From Pseudomonadota bacterium (GTDB lineage: Bacteria; Pseudomonadota; Gammaproteobacteria; Burkholderiales; Rhodocyclaceae): 22,621 nucleotides of DNA. The position numbers and the translations under genes were made by a program. Positions 14,143 to 22,540 of the stretch are shown piece after piece. Numbering within the stretch: position 1 is the stretch's first letter; every line of letters begins with the position of its first letter. The stretch covers positions 1 to 22,621 of the forward strand of contig WRJU01000243.1 of NCBI GenBank assembly GCA_009778425.1. The letters are read 5' to 3'. The notes under the pieces are model-generated. The model was given only the letters and a program-made list of their open reading frames with translations. It was not told the DNA's origin and did not search any database.

Positions 14143-15264
14143 ATGAGCGATACCCGCGATCTGGTCATGTTGGTGGATGACAACCTTGCCAACCTGATGG
14201 TTGGCAAGGAGGCGCTGTCTGATATTTATAGCGTGATAACGGTCCCTTCAGCGTCAAAAATGTTCGATCTGCTGACACGCTATACACCGAAGCTGATTTT
14301 GCTGGATGTTGTTATGCCTGAGATGAATGGATATGAGGCAATCAAAATTCTCAAAAACCATCCAAAGATGAAGAATATTCCAGTTATTTTTCTTACATCC
14401 ATGAATGATTCCGATAGCGAACTTCTAGGATTGAATTTAGGAGCTGTTGATTATATAGGTAAACCATTTTCAGCACCTCTTTTGAGAAAACGTGTCGAAG
14501 TACATATCTTGGTAGAACAGCAGAAAAAAACACTGCAAGATTACAATGACAATTTGCAGGAAATGGTGGCCAACAAGGCACAAACCATACTTAAATTACA
14601 GAATAAAGTTTTACAAGCAATGGCAGAATTAGTGGAAGGACGAGATAACTTGACAGGAAATCATATTGAACGAACACAACATTGCCTTGGGATATTATTA
14701 TCTAACATGTTTGCAATGGGTATCTACCAGGAAGAAACAAATGGATGGGATATAGGCTTATTGCTTCAGTCCTCTTTATTACATGATGTCGGAAAAATTG
14801 CTATCAATGATAGCATTCTTAAAAAGCCTGGAAAATTGACGAAAGAAGAATTTGATGAAATGAAAAAACATGTTATGTATGGTGTTCAATTTATAGAAAA
14901 ACTGGAAGAAGGTGAAGAGGATAGCCTTTTTTTACAATATGCCAAAATTTTTATCAGATACCATCACGAGAAATGGAACGGTTCTGGTTATCCAGATAAT
15001 CGTGCAGGTACGGAAATTCCATTGTTGGGACGACTGATGGCAATCGTTGATGTCTACGAAGCTCTGACGTCCAGGCGTTGTTACAAACCGGCGATTGATC
15101 ATGAAACGGCGGTAAATATTATTTTACAAGGCAAGGGAAAGGATTTTGACCCGGTTTTGGTTGATTTGTTTGAGAAATGTTCGGGACAATTGCCATTCTC
15201 TATGCCATATAACACAAAATCAAATAATGAGAGTCGTCCTCTCCTTGATGTTGCTTCATCATAA
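14143..15264 (+). CDS. Response regulator with HD-GYP c-di-GMP phosphodiesterase output
   Basis: A cytoplasmic two-domain protein of 373 residues. The receiver (5-122) has the acidic pair Asp12/Asp13, phospho-acceptor Asp55 (LILLDVVMPEMNGYE), Thr85 and Lys107. A coiled linker (about 123-160) leads to an HD-GYP domain with His174, HD pair His214-Asp215 (LLHDVGKIAIND), His243, the HHExxxGxGYP motif at 274-284, and Asp303. All visible catalytic and metal positions are intact, so it should hydrolyse c-di-GMP when phosphorylated. The ATG at 14143 has a strong AGGAG site 4 bases upstream; the frame is open 21 codons further up, without such a site. It is the first gene of the plus-strand cassette and the likely phospho-target of the hybrid kinase two genes on. 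Sampled lines are far more AT-rich than the flanking genes. Confidence 0.93.
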   Translation: MSDTRDLVMLVDDNLANLMVGKEALSDIYSVITVPSASKMFDLLTRYTPKLILLDVVMPEMNGYEAIKILKNHPKMKNIPVIFLTSMNDSDSELLGLNLGAVDYIGKPFSAPLLRKRVEVHILVEQQKKTLQDYNDNLQEMVANKAQTILKLQNKVLQAMAELVEGRDNLTGNHIERTQHCLGILLSNMFAMGIYQEETNGWDIGLLLQSSLLHDVGKIAINDSILKKPGKLTKEEFDEMKKHVMYGVQFIEKLEEGEEDSLFLQYAKIFIRYHHEKWNGSGYPDNRAGTEIPLLGRLMAIVDVYEALTSRRCYKPAIDHETAVNIILQGKGKDFDPVLVDLFEKCSGQLPFSMPYNTKSNNESRPLLDVASS

Positions 15265-15296
15265 CTTAACTCAAAAAAATGAACGGAGAGTCTTTA

Positions 15297-16295
15297 ATGC
15301 CAGTGTCTATTTATCAAGCAAGGCACTTTTTTATCATAAGCCCTCTGTGTTTCGGCAGCCACCTGAAAATGGAGGCAATGATTACAGGAATACATCGTTT
15401 TTTCAATGATTTTAACAATTCACTGGAGCAGGTAGTGCCAGACTACGCTGTTCATGTTTCGCGTTTTCCACGTGATGCTATTTGTGCGATTCAGCAGTTT
15501 GCGAGTGCCGTTCCATCTGGCATTCCGCTCAGGGTATATGCCGTGGGTGGAAGTGGGTTGTTATTTGACTGCCTGAACGGTGTTGTCGGACTGCCGAATG
15601 TGGAATTGGGTATTATACCTTGCGGAGAATGGATCGATTTCTATCGTGTTTTTGGGGAAGCGAATAAGGAGATTTTTAATTCATTGGAAGCGCAGACCTG
15701 CGCGCCTTCCACCCCGATGGACGCGCTGTATTGTGGTAGCAATTATGCCCTGAGTCATTGCCTGATCGGTTTAGAGGCTTTATTCCGCAGAAATACCAAG
15801 AGTATGCGGGAACGGCGCACTTTAGTGGATCGCTGCATGTTAACTTTCTCAAAATTATTTAACGTCAGTTCTTTGTGTCTTATGGGAGCCTTCGATTCTG
15901 AAATACTTAGGCAAAATTACCGTATCTGGGTAGACGACGAAAATTTGAGCGGAGAACATGCTTTTATTACTATTGCCAACAGTCCGTATTATGCAAGAAA
16001 TAAAAAGAACATTATCCTGGAAGCCGATCCAGCTGATGGTTGCTTGGATGTGTTGCTAAGTAATGGAATTAATGTATCGGAGAGTTATGATGTATTGAGT
16101 AAGTATGTAAATAGTCATCATGAAAAATATCCACACCTATTTACATGCCGACGTGCAAAAAAGGTTTTTTTGACATCCAGTAGTCCGCTGATACTCGATC
16201 TGGACGGAGAGGTTTTTTATGATAAATACATTTCCATCGAAATTAAGCCTGGGGTAGTGCGCATTATTGATCCAACTCAAATACGTCAGGAGTGA
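15297..16295 (+). CDS. Diacylglycerol-kinase-fold (YegS/LCB5-like) protein with degraded ATP motif
   Basis: A 332-residue protein that follows the lipid-kinase (DAGK catalytic) family along its length. It has a strand-helix start (FFIISPLCFG), then LRVYAVGGSGLLFDCLNGVVG (78-98) where active kinases have GGDGT followed by N-E-V-x-N-G. Next is LGIIPCGEWIDFYRVFG (104-120) where P-x-GTGNDFAR is usual. The C-terminal beta half has ITIANSPYY, DPADGCLDVLL (244-254) and DLDGEVFYD (301-309). The nucleotide-binding Asp and Thr of GGDGT are replaced by Ser and Leu, so kinase activity is doubtful; it may sense or bind a lipid or nucleotide. The ATG at 15297 has a GGAGAG site 6 bases upstream; an ATG 18 bases earlier overlaps that site's spacing and is less likely. 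It follows the HD-GYP gene by 32 bp and precedes the kinase by 3 bp. Confidence 0.75.
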   Translation: MPVSIYQARHFFIISPLCFGSHLKMEAMITGIHRFFNDFNNSLEQVVPDYAVHVSRFPRDAICAIQQFASAVPSGIPLRVYAVGGSGLLFDCLNGVVGLPNVELGIIPCGEWIDFYRVFGEANKEIFNSLEAQTCAPSTPMDALYCGSNYALSHCLIGLEALFRRNTKSMRERRTLVDRCMLTFSKLFNVSSLCLMGAFDSEILRQNYRIWVDDENLSGEHAFITIANSPYYARNKKNIILEADPADGCLDVLLSNGINVSESYDVLSKYVNSHHEKYPHLFTCRRAKKVFLTSSSPLILDLDGEVFYDKYISIEIKPGVVRIIDPTQIRQE

Positions 16296-16298
16296 ATA

Positions 16299-19200
16299 AT
16301 GAATTTCAAAAATAACTCTGAAAAAGATTATTTTCGCTGGTCGCTGATGTTGGCAGTATTGGGTAATCTTGTTGCGATTTCTTTGTATTTGTATTTTGAA
16401 GTTAAAACAAATTATTTTTTAACATTGTTTTCGATAATTTTAATTATCTTATTAATGCTTCTAATCGTTATTCCGATAATACGATTAGTGCGAAAAAAAT
16501 TTAGTGGGCGGGCTGAGTTAGGTTATATTCAGGCCGCAAATATTTTTTGTTTTTCCGGGATCGTGACTTTTGCTAATATCAAAGTGGCGGAATATATTAG
16601 GGTTGAGCAGTTTTATGATGCAATTATTGTTGTGCTCTTATGCTCGGCGCTTATTATAGCGATTGCATTTTTAATAAATTACATCAAAAATATTTCTTTT
16701 CTATCTTGTCTGATCCCGTTGCTTATTTTTACGGCGTTTACACTGCATAATAGTGTACATACTGAGGGAGAACCTTATTATTTTTGCGTGATTATGTTTT
16801 TATGTGGTGTTTGTGCAATTTATTGCCGATATAAATCTTTGTTGTATTTAACTATTTTTATTAATCTTGTTGTTTTTATATTAATAATTACAGGGGTTCC
16901 ATTAACTGGAAGTCAGGTTACTTTTGAAGGGATGATTATCCTATGGGGAAGTTCTATTAATGTCATGATTATACTTTTGTTGCTAGTCCGTTTTTCTTCG
17001 GATAAAAATATGCGATCATCCAGGGCGGAAAGTTCTTTTTCTGCGTTAATGACCACAACGCCTAATCTTGTTGCCTTGGTAGATGAGATGAATCGCGTAA
17101 CTTATCTCAGCGAACCTATGGCAAAATTGGCTCATATTGAAAATATGGAGATGGCTGTTGGCCGTCCATTGGTTGATCTATTTCATCGTATGAACATGAA
17201 ACTGATGATAGGTGATGCTTTTGATAAATCGGGTTCTTACGATAATACAGTTGAGGTACATGAGTCTGATAAGTCATGGTATTTCAAAATCGTATCCAGT
17301 CAATTCGTGGAAGGCTATGATGGTAATGGCAGCCCTGAAGTGGAGGGCAGGTTCATTGACATCAGCGATGTAACCCCATTGGTTGAAGCCAGACTGGAAG
17401 CGGAACAAGCCAATCGCTCAAAGAGCATGTTCCTGGCGCGCATGTCCCATGAAATTCGTACTCCGATGAATGCCATCATTGGAATGAGTGAATTGATTTT
17501 GCGCCAAAAAAATGTATCAAATACTGTGCGTTCCTATGCGGCAGACGTTAAACAGGCGGGGACAAATTTATTGGCTATAATCAATGACATTCTTGATTTT
17601 TCCAAGATAGAATCCGGTAGGCTTGAACTGGCCTCGACAGAATATGAATTGGGTTCTTTGTTGAATGATGTGACGACTATCATCAAGATGCGTTTGTTGG
17701 AGAAGTCAGTACGATTTGTTATTTATGTTGATAGTCATTTGCCGTGTAAAATGATTGGTGATGAAGTACGTATTCGCCAGATATTGTTAAATCTTTTGTC
17801 TAATTCCATAAAGTATACGAAAGAAGGGCATATTATTCTTTCTATAAGCAGTAAGACAACGAGAGATGGTAAATACGAGGTTCAGTGCAAAATAGAGGAT
17901 ACAGGCATTGGTATTAAAAAAGAAGATATTAAAAATCTGTTCAAAGATTTTGTACGGGTCAATTCTATCAATAACAAAGGTATAGAAGGAACGGGGCTAG
18001 GACTTTCAATTGCCAATAATCTCAGTAAACTGATGGGAGGGGGGATTACGGTTGAAAGTGTTTATGGTCAGGGGACGACGTTTACCGTTACATTCTTGCA
18101 GGATGTTGGTGAATATCATCGTTTTGCGGAAGTGACGGAGCCGGAGTCAAAGAACGTCATACTGTATGAACCGCGCCGGAAATATGCGAATGGTATTTCC
18201 ATGGCCATTGAAAATCTGGGTGTATTTTGCGCGCGAGTGCACTCCCTTGAGGACTTTTCCAATGAATTGTCGAAGCGTAAGTACAATTTTATTTTTGTGC
18301 CTCATGGTCTGATAGAGAAGACTGCCGCCGAAGCGCAGCGGCTTGCTCCAGATGCCATGCTGGTCGTTTTTGATGTGGAGTCCGGGGAGCATCTTCCCAT
18401 CCCCCATGCGCGTGCATTGGTCATGCCGGCTTATGCGCCTACTATCGCTAATATTCTGAATGGTTTTTCCGACGAGAAACATTATGCTCGTATCGCCGAG
18501 GATGGAGTCCGTTTCATTTTGCCGGATGCGAGAGTTTTGATCGTGGATGACCTGGCCGTTAACCTGCGCGTAGCCCAGGGATTGATGGCCGTCTACGGGA
18601 TGCAGATCGACTGTGCCGAAGGTGGGCATGAAGCCATCGAAAAGCTGCAAACACAACGGTATGACATTGTTTTCATGGATCACATGATGCCGGTTATGGA
18701 TGGCATTGAAGCAACTGCGGCTATTCGTGCATTGGAAGGCGAGTATTTTAAAGAAGTGCCCATCGTTGCCTTGACTGCCAATGCCATTTCCGGGGTTCGT
18801 GAGATGTTCCTTGAAAATGGTTTTAATGATTTCCTTTCCAAGCCAATAGAAACGGCCAAGTTAAATGAAATTCTGGAGAAATGGATTTCAAAGGAAAAAC
18901 GCCAGCTTGCGCCGTCGGGGGCAAAAAATTCAAAGAACCAGAGCGCTACCGAGAACTTGCCGAATATCGAAGGCGTGGATATTTCCGTGGGTCTGTCGCG
19001 CGTTGGCGGTTCTGAAGAGCGTTATTTGAGCCTCCTTGAGGTTTTCCTGGATGATGCGAAGCAGCGGCTTGTCTCACTGGAAAAACCGGCGTCAGATACC
19101 TTGAAAGCGTTTACCACACACGTTCATGCTCTGAAAAGCGCCTTGGCCAATATCGGCGCGCTGGCCTTGTCGGAATCGTCAGGTTTGCTGGAAGCTGCCG

Positions 19201-19541
19201 GCCTTCGAGGGGACATGTCGTTTATTTGTGAACATCTGGACAATTTCCGTACAGGGTTATTTTCCTTAAGCGCACAAATAGCCGAAGCCATTGCGAACGA
19301 ATATCCCCGCGAAACAACGTCGAAAGGCGGGGAAGAAACGAAAGACTCGCATTGGGATCAGGAAATTATCCGCTTGAAGGCCGCCTTGGAGACAGGGGAC
19401 CTCGTTGGCATGGATGGAGCCATGCAGGTCTTGCGATCCTTGCCTTTGTTGTCGGATCGGCGGGCCTTGATCTCGAAAGTGGCTGGATTGATTCTGGTTT
19501 CAGAATTCGGACAAGCCTTGCGAGCGATCGAGGGGGGCTGA
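16299..19541 (+). CDS. Membrane hybrid histidine kinase: TM sensor, PAS, HisKA, HATPase, pseudo-receiver, receiver, HPt
   Basis: A 1080-residue multi-step phosphorelay kinase. Residues 1-232 hold about seven to eight membrane helices. A PAS-like domain spans about 246-358. The HisKA H-box RMSHEIRTPMNAIIGMSE carries His384. The ATPase has an N-box with Asn498/Asn502, DTGIGI (534-539) and GTGLGLS (564-570). A receiver-like segment (about 618-725) lacks a phospho-acceptor (YNFIFVPHG at the Asp position). A true receiver follows with Asp750/Asp751, Asp794, Thr826 and Lys848. The HPt has His943 (HALKSALANIGA), followed by a short helical tail. The AGGAGTG ribosome site overlaps the stop of the preceding gene, so translation is coupled. 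The stop lies 4 bp from the convergent purD stop. Composition changes sharply near 18110. The style recalls kinases of Clostridia or Treponema, an impression from motifs only. Confidence 0.93.
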   Translation: MNFKNNSEKDYFRWSLMLAVLGNLVAISLYLYFEVKTNYFLTLFSIILIILLMLLIVIPIIRLVRKKFSGRAELGYIQAANIFCFSGIVTFANIKVAEYIRVEQFYDAIIVVLLCSALIIAIAFLINYIKNISFLSCLIPLLIFTAFTLHNSVHTEGEPYYFCVIMFLCGVCAIYCRYKSLLYLTIFINLVVFILIITGVPLTGSQVTFEGMIILWGSSINVMIILLLLVRFSSDKNMRSSRAESSFSALMTTTPNLVALVDEMNRVTYLSEPMAKLAHIENMEMAVGRPLVDLFHRMNMKLMIGDAFDKSGSYDNTVEVHESDKSWYFKIVSSQFVEGYDGNGSPEVEGRFIDISDVTPLVEARLEAEQANRSKSMFLARMSHEIRTPMNAIIGMSELILRQKNVSNTVRSYAADVKQAGTNLLAIINDILDFSKIESGRLELASTEYELGSLLNDVTTIIKMRLLEKSVRFVIYVDSHLPCKMIGDEVRIRQILLNLLSNSIKYTKEGHIILSISSKTTRDGKYEVQCKIEDTGIGIKKEDIKNLFKDFVRVNSINNKGIEGTGLGLSIANNLSKLMGGGITVESVYGQGTTFTVTFLQDVGEYHRFAEVTEPESKNVILYEPRRKYANGISMAIENLGVFCARVHSLEDFSNELSKRKYNFIFVPHGLIEKTAAEAQRLAPDAMLVVFDVESGEHLPIPHARALVMPAYAPTIANILNGFSDEKHYARIAEDGVRFILPDARVLIVDDLAVNLRVAQGLMAVYGMQIDCAEGGHEAIEKLQTQRYDIVFMDHMMPVMDGIEATAAIRALEGEYFKEVPIVALTANAISGVREMFLENGFNDFLSKPIETAKLNEILEKWISKEKRQLAPSGAKNSKNQSATENLPNIEGVDISVGLSRVGGSEERYLSLLEVFLDDAKQRLVSLEKPASDTLKAFTTHVHALKSALANIGALALSESSGLLEAAGLRGDMSFICEHLDNFRTGLFSLSAQIAEAIANEYPRETTSKGGEETKDSHWDQEIIRLKAALETGDLVGMDGAMQVLRSLPLLSDRRALISKVAGLILVSEFGQALRAIEGG

Positions 19542-19545
19542 TAAA

Positions 19546-20832
19546 TCAGGCTTTGCGGTTGATTGCCCGGTAGCCGATGTCCCGGCGGTACTGCATGCCG
19601 GAAAAGGAAATCGCTTCGATGAGTTCATAGGCCCGTTTCTGCGCGGCGCGGACATTGACGCCCAGCGCCGTGACGCAAAGTACGCGCCCCCCTGCGGTGA
19701 CGACCTTGTTGGCTTTGTTGAGCGCGGTACCGGCATGAAAAACATGGGCATCCTTGCCGAAGGTGTTCTCGGGAGGCAGCCCGTTGATGATGTTGCCCGT
19801 GCGCGGAGTACCCGGATATTTGGCGGAAGCCAGCACAACGCCGAGAGCAACGTTCAAGTCCCATTCGGCCTCGACCTTGTCGAGTTTGCCGTCGACCGCG
19901 TGTTCCAGGAGTTTCAGAAAGTCGGTTTTCAGGCGCATCAGGATCGGCTGGGCTTCAGGGTCGCCCAGGCGGCAGTTGAATTCCAGCGTCTTGATGCTGC
20001 CATCCTTGCAGATCATCAAGCCGGCGTAAAGGAAACCGGTGAAAGGCATGCTTTCGCGCGCCATGCCCTTGATGGTGGGGTTGATGACTTCGCGCATGAT
20101 CCTGGCGCGCACGCCCGGCGTAACAGCCGGGGCAGGGGAGTAAGCACCCATGCCGCCGGTGTTCGGCCCGATGTCGCCGTCGCCGATGCGTTTGTGATCC
20201 TGGCTGGAGGCAAGCGGCAGCGTGTTGATGCCATCGGACATGACGATGAAGCTGACTTCTTCGCCTTCGAGGAATTCTTCGATCACAATCCGCGCGCCCG
20301 CGTCGCCGAGTTTGTTGCTGGCAAGCATGTCGTCGATGGTGATGTGCGCTTCTTTCAGCGTTTCGGCGACAACGACGCCTTTGCCCGCCGCGAGGCCGTC
20401 GGCCTTGATGACGATGGGCGCGCCCTGTTTTTCCACGTAGGCATGCGCGCTCTCGGCATCCGTGAAGGTCTCGAACGCGGCAGTCGGTATGTTGTGCCGG
20501 ATCATGAAACGCTTGGCGAAGTCCTTGGAGGATTCGAGCTGGGCGGCGGCCTTGGTGGGGCCGAATATCCTCAGACCCCTGGCGCGGAAAATATCGACGA
20601 TACCGGCGGCCAACGGCGCTTCGGGACCGACGATGGTCAGGAGTATCTTGTTGTCGGCGGCAAAATTCGCGAGTTCTTGCGGGTCGGTGATCGGCAGGTT
20701 CTCTAGTTCGCGTTCAGCGGCAGTGCCGGCGTTGCCGGGGGCGACATAGATTTTCTGCAAGCCGCGCGTCCGTGCCAGGCACCATGCAATGGCGTGTTCA
20801 CGTCCGCCGGAACCGATGACGAGGAGTTTCAT
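19546..20832 (-). CDS. purD: Phosphoribosylamine-glycine ligase (GAR synthetase)
   Basis: Second step of purine synthesis: ATP-dependent joining of glycine to phosphoribosylamine. It has 428 residues, normal for the family. It begins MKLLVIGSGGREHAIAW, with the phosphate-binding GSGGREHA. The ATP-grasp region includes IKADGLAAGKGVVVA and the substrate loop DIGPNTGGMGAYSP. The metal-binding end FNCRLGDPEAQ and the C-terminal AGGRVLCVTALG block are present. It lies 47 bp downstream of purH, probably in the same transcript. The signalling cassette converges on it with no room for a terminator, so the two transcripts may overlap. Confidence 0.98.
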   Translation of the reverse strand: MKLLVIGSGGREHAIAWCLARTRGLQKIYVAPGNAGTAAERELENLPITDPQELANFAADNKILLTIVGPEAPLAAGIVDIFRARGLRIFGPTKAAAQLESSKDFAKRFMIRHNIPTAAFETFTDAESAHAYVEKQGAPIVIKADGLAAGKGVVVAETLKEAHITIDDMLASNKLGDAGARIVIEEFLEGEEVSFIVMSDGINTLPLASSQDHKRIGDGDIGPNTGGMGAYSPAPAVTPGVRARIMREVINPTIKGMARESMPFTGFLYAGLMICKDGSIKTLEFNCRLGDPEAQPILMRLKTDFLKLLEHAVDGKLDKVEAEWDLNVALGVVLASAKYPGTPRTGNIINGLPPENTFGKDAHVFHAGTALNKANKVVTAGGRVLCVTALGVNVRAAQKRAYELIEAISFSGMQYRRDIGYRAINRKA

Positions 20833-20879
20833 TATTTTTTTCCGTTATTTGAGGTTGGATATGTCAAGGAGCGGAGGCT

Positions 20880-22472
20880 TTAGTGCCGGAAATGCCGGAT
20901 GCCCGTGAAGACCATCGCCAGCCCGTGTTCGTTGGCGGCGGCAATGACTTCTTCGTCGCGCACGGAGCCGCCGGGCTGGATGACGGCGGTCGCGCCCGCT
21001 GCGGCAAGCACGTCCACGCCGTCGCGGAAGGGGAAGAAGGCGTCCGACGCAACCACGGAACCCGCGAGCGCCAGCCCGGCGTTGCCCGCTTTGATGCTGG
21101 CGATGCGGGTGGAGTCGACGCGGCTCATCTGCCCCGCGCCTACGCCCAGAGTCATCCCATCGCCGCAGAAGACGATGGCGTTGGATTTGACGAACCTGGC
21201 GACGCGCCAGGCGAAAAGGAGGTCTTCGACTTGCGCGGGGGTCGGCGCTTTTTGGGTGACTATTTTCAGTGCTTCTGGCGTGACGTTGAAGGCGTCCGGC
21301 GTCTGTGCGAGCAGGCCGCCGCCGACACGTTTGAATTCCAGGGCATGCTGGCCGCTTGCGAGGGGGACTTCCAGGACGCGCAGATTCTGTTTTGTTTGCA
21401 GCAGGGCCTTGGCGGTTGCGGTGAAGGCGGGGGCGATCAGTACTTCGACGAAATGCTTTCTCGCGTTCATGGCTTCCACTACATCGGTGTCAACCGTGCC
21501 GTTGAAGGCGATGATGCCGCCGAAGGCAGAGGTGGAATCGGTTTGGAACGCTTTTTCGTAGGCGCCAAGCAAGCTGGGGGCGATGGCAACGCCGCAGGGG
21601 TTGGCGTGTTTGACGATGACGCAGGCGGGCTCGGGGAAGGTTTTGACGCATTCCCAGGCCGCGTCGGAATCGGCAATGTTGTTGTAGGACAGCTCTTTGC
21701 CCTGGAGTTGCCGATAAGCGGCGATGCTGCCCGCTGGCGCTTGCGGTTCCCGGTAGAAAGCGGCTTGTTGATGCGGGTTTTCGCCATAACGCAGGGTCTC
21801 CGCGCGGTCGAAGGCCAGTTGCAGGCGTTCGGGAAAAATCGCCGGGGCAGGGGCGGGCGCGGAAGGGGCGGTTTCGACGCCTTCAGGCTCGGCGGTGAGC
21901 CAGTTGGCGATCATGCTGTCGTAGCGGGCGGTGTGGGTGAATGCTTTTTTGGCCAGATCGAAGCGGGTGGCAAGCCGCAACGCGCCTGCATTGGCCTGTA
22001 TTTCCGCCAGAATGGGAGCGTAGTCCGCTGGGTCGGTGACGACGGCTACTCCGGCGTAATTCTTGGCGGCGGAGCGCACCATCGCAGGGCCGCCGATGTC
22101 GATGTTCTCGATAGCGGTTTCCAGCGTGACGTCGGGCTGAGTAACGGTTTCCTTGAACGGGTAGAGGTTGACGCACACGAGGTCGATCATCGGGATGTCG
22201 TGCGCGTCGAGTGTTGCCATGTGCTCCGGCAGGTCGCGGCGGGCGAGGATGCCGCCGTGTACTTTCGGGTGCAGGGTCTTGACCCGGCCATCGAGCATTT
22301 CGGGAAAGCCGGTGTAGTCGCCTATTTCAGTGACGGCAAGCCCCGCGTCCTTCAGAAGCCGTGCCGTGCCACCGGTGGAAAGCAGTTTGACGCCGAGGGC
22401 GGCGAGTCCTTGGGCGAATTCGAGAATGCCTCGCTTGTCGGAGACAGAAATCAGGGCCTGGATGATTTTCAT
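20880..22472 (-). CDS. purH: Bifunctional AICAR transformylase / IMP cyclohydrolase
   Basis: Last two steps of IMP synthesis, with 530 residues. The IMP cyclohydrolase half (about 1-195) shows ALISVSDKRGILEFA, LLSTGGTARLL and TLHPKVHGGILARR. The transformylase half holds LRYGENPHQQAAFY, the catalytic KHANPCG motif (Lys288, His289) and DAFFPFRDGVD near the end. Between the halves is a Pro/Ala-rich linker (about 195-212, APSAPAPAPA). It sits between fis and purD, the order typical of betaproteobacteria. The stop is followed after 47 bp by purD. Confidence 0.98.
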   Translation of the reverse strand: MKIIQALISVSDKRGILEFAQGLAALGVKLLSTGGTARLLKDAGLAVTEIGDYTGFPEMLDGRVKTLHPKVHGGILARRDLPEHMATLDAHDIPMIDLVCVNLYPFKETVTQPDVTLETAIENIDIGGPAMVRSAAKNYAGVAVVTDPADYAPILAEIQANAGALRLATRFDLAKKAFTHTARYDSMIANWLTAEPEGVETAPSAPAPAPAIFPERLQLAFDRAETLRYGENPHQQAAFYREPQAPAGSIAAYRQLQGKELSYNNIADSDAAWECVKTFPEPACVIVKHANPCGVAIAPSLLGAYEKAFQTDSTSAFGGIIAFNGTVDTDVVEAMNARKHFVEVLIAPAFTATAKALLQTKQNLRVLEVPLASGQHALEFKRVGGGLLAQTPDAFNVTPEALKIVTQKAPTPAQVEDLLFAWRVARFVKSNAIVFCGDGMTLGVGAGQMSRVDSTRIASIKAGNAGLALAGSVVASDAFFPFRDGVDVLAAAGATAVIQPGGSVRDEEVIAAANEHGLAMVFTGIRHFRH

Positions 22473-22490
22473 CTTTGTAAAACGCGAAGG

Positions 22491-22528
22491 AAAAAACGAG
22501 AACCTGTCCGGGTATGGCAGCCGGGCAG
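22491..22528 (-). terminator. Hairpin and T tract between fis and purH
   Basis: On the minus strand, just after the fis stop, CTGCCCGG and CCGGACAG (22528-22521 and 22511-22504) can pair with one C-A mismatch and a 9-base loop. Seven bases later comes a run of six T (22496-22491). It could be a weak intrinsic terminator or attenuator between fis and purH. The long spacing before the T run argues against an efficient one. Confidence 0.35.
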
Positions 22529-22540
22529 AGCAGGTGGAGT

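Noticed and set aside
19735..20706. 323-codon plus-strand frame opposite purD
   Set aside because: Shadow frame; purD is certain from its motifs.
20833..20879. TTGACA on the minus strand between purH and purD as a purD promoter
   Set aside because: No -10-like hexamer at 16-18 bp; the short gap fits co-transcription better.
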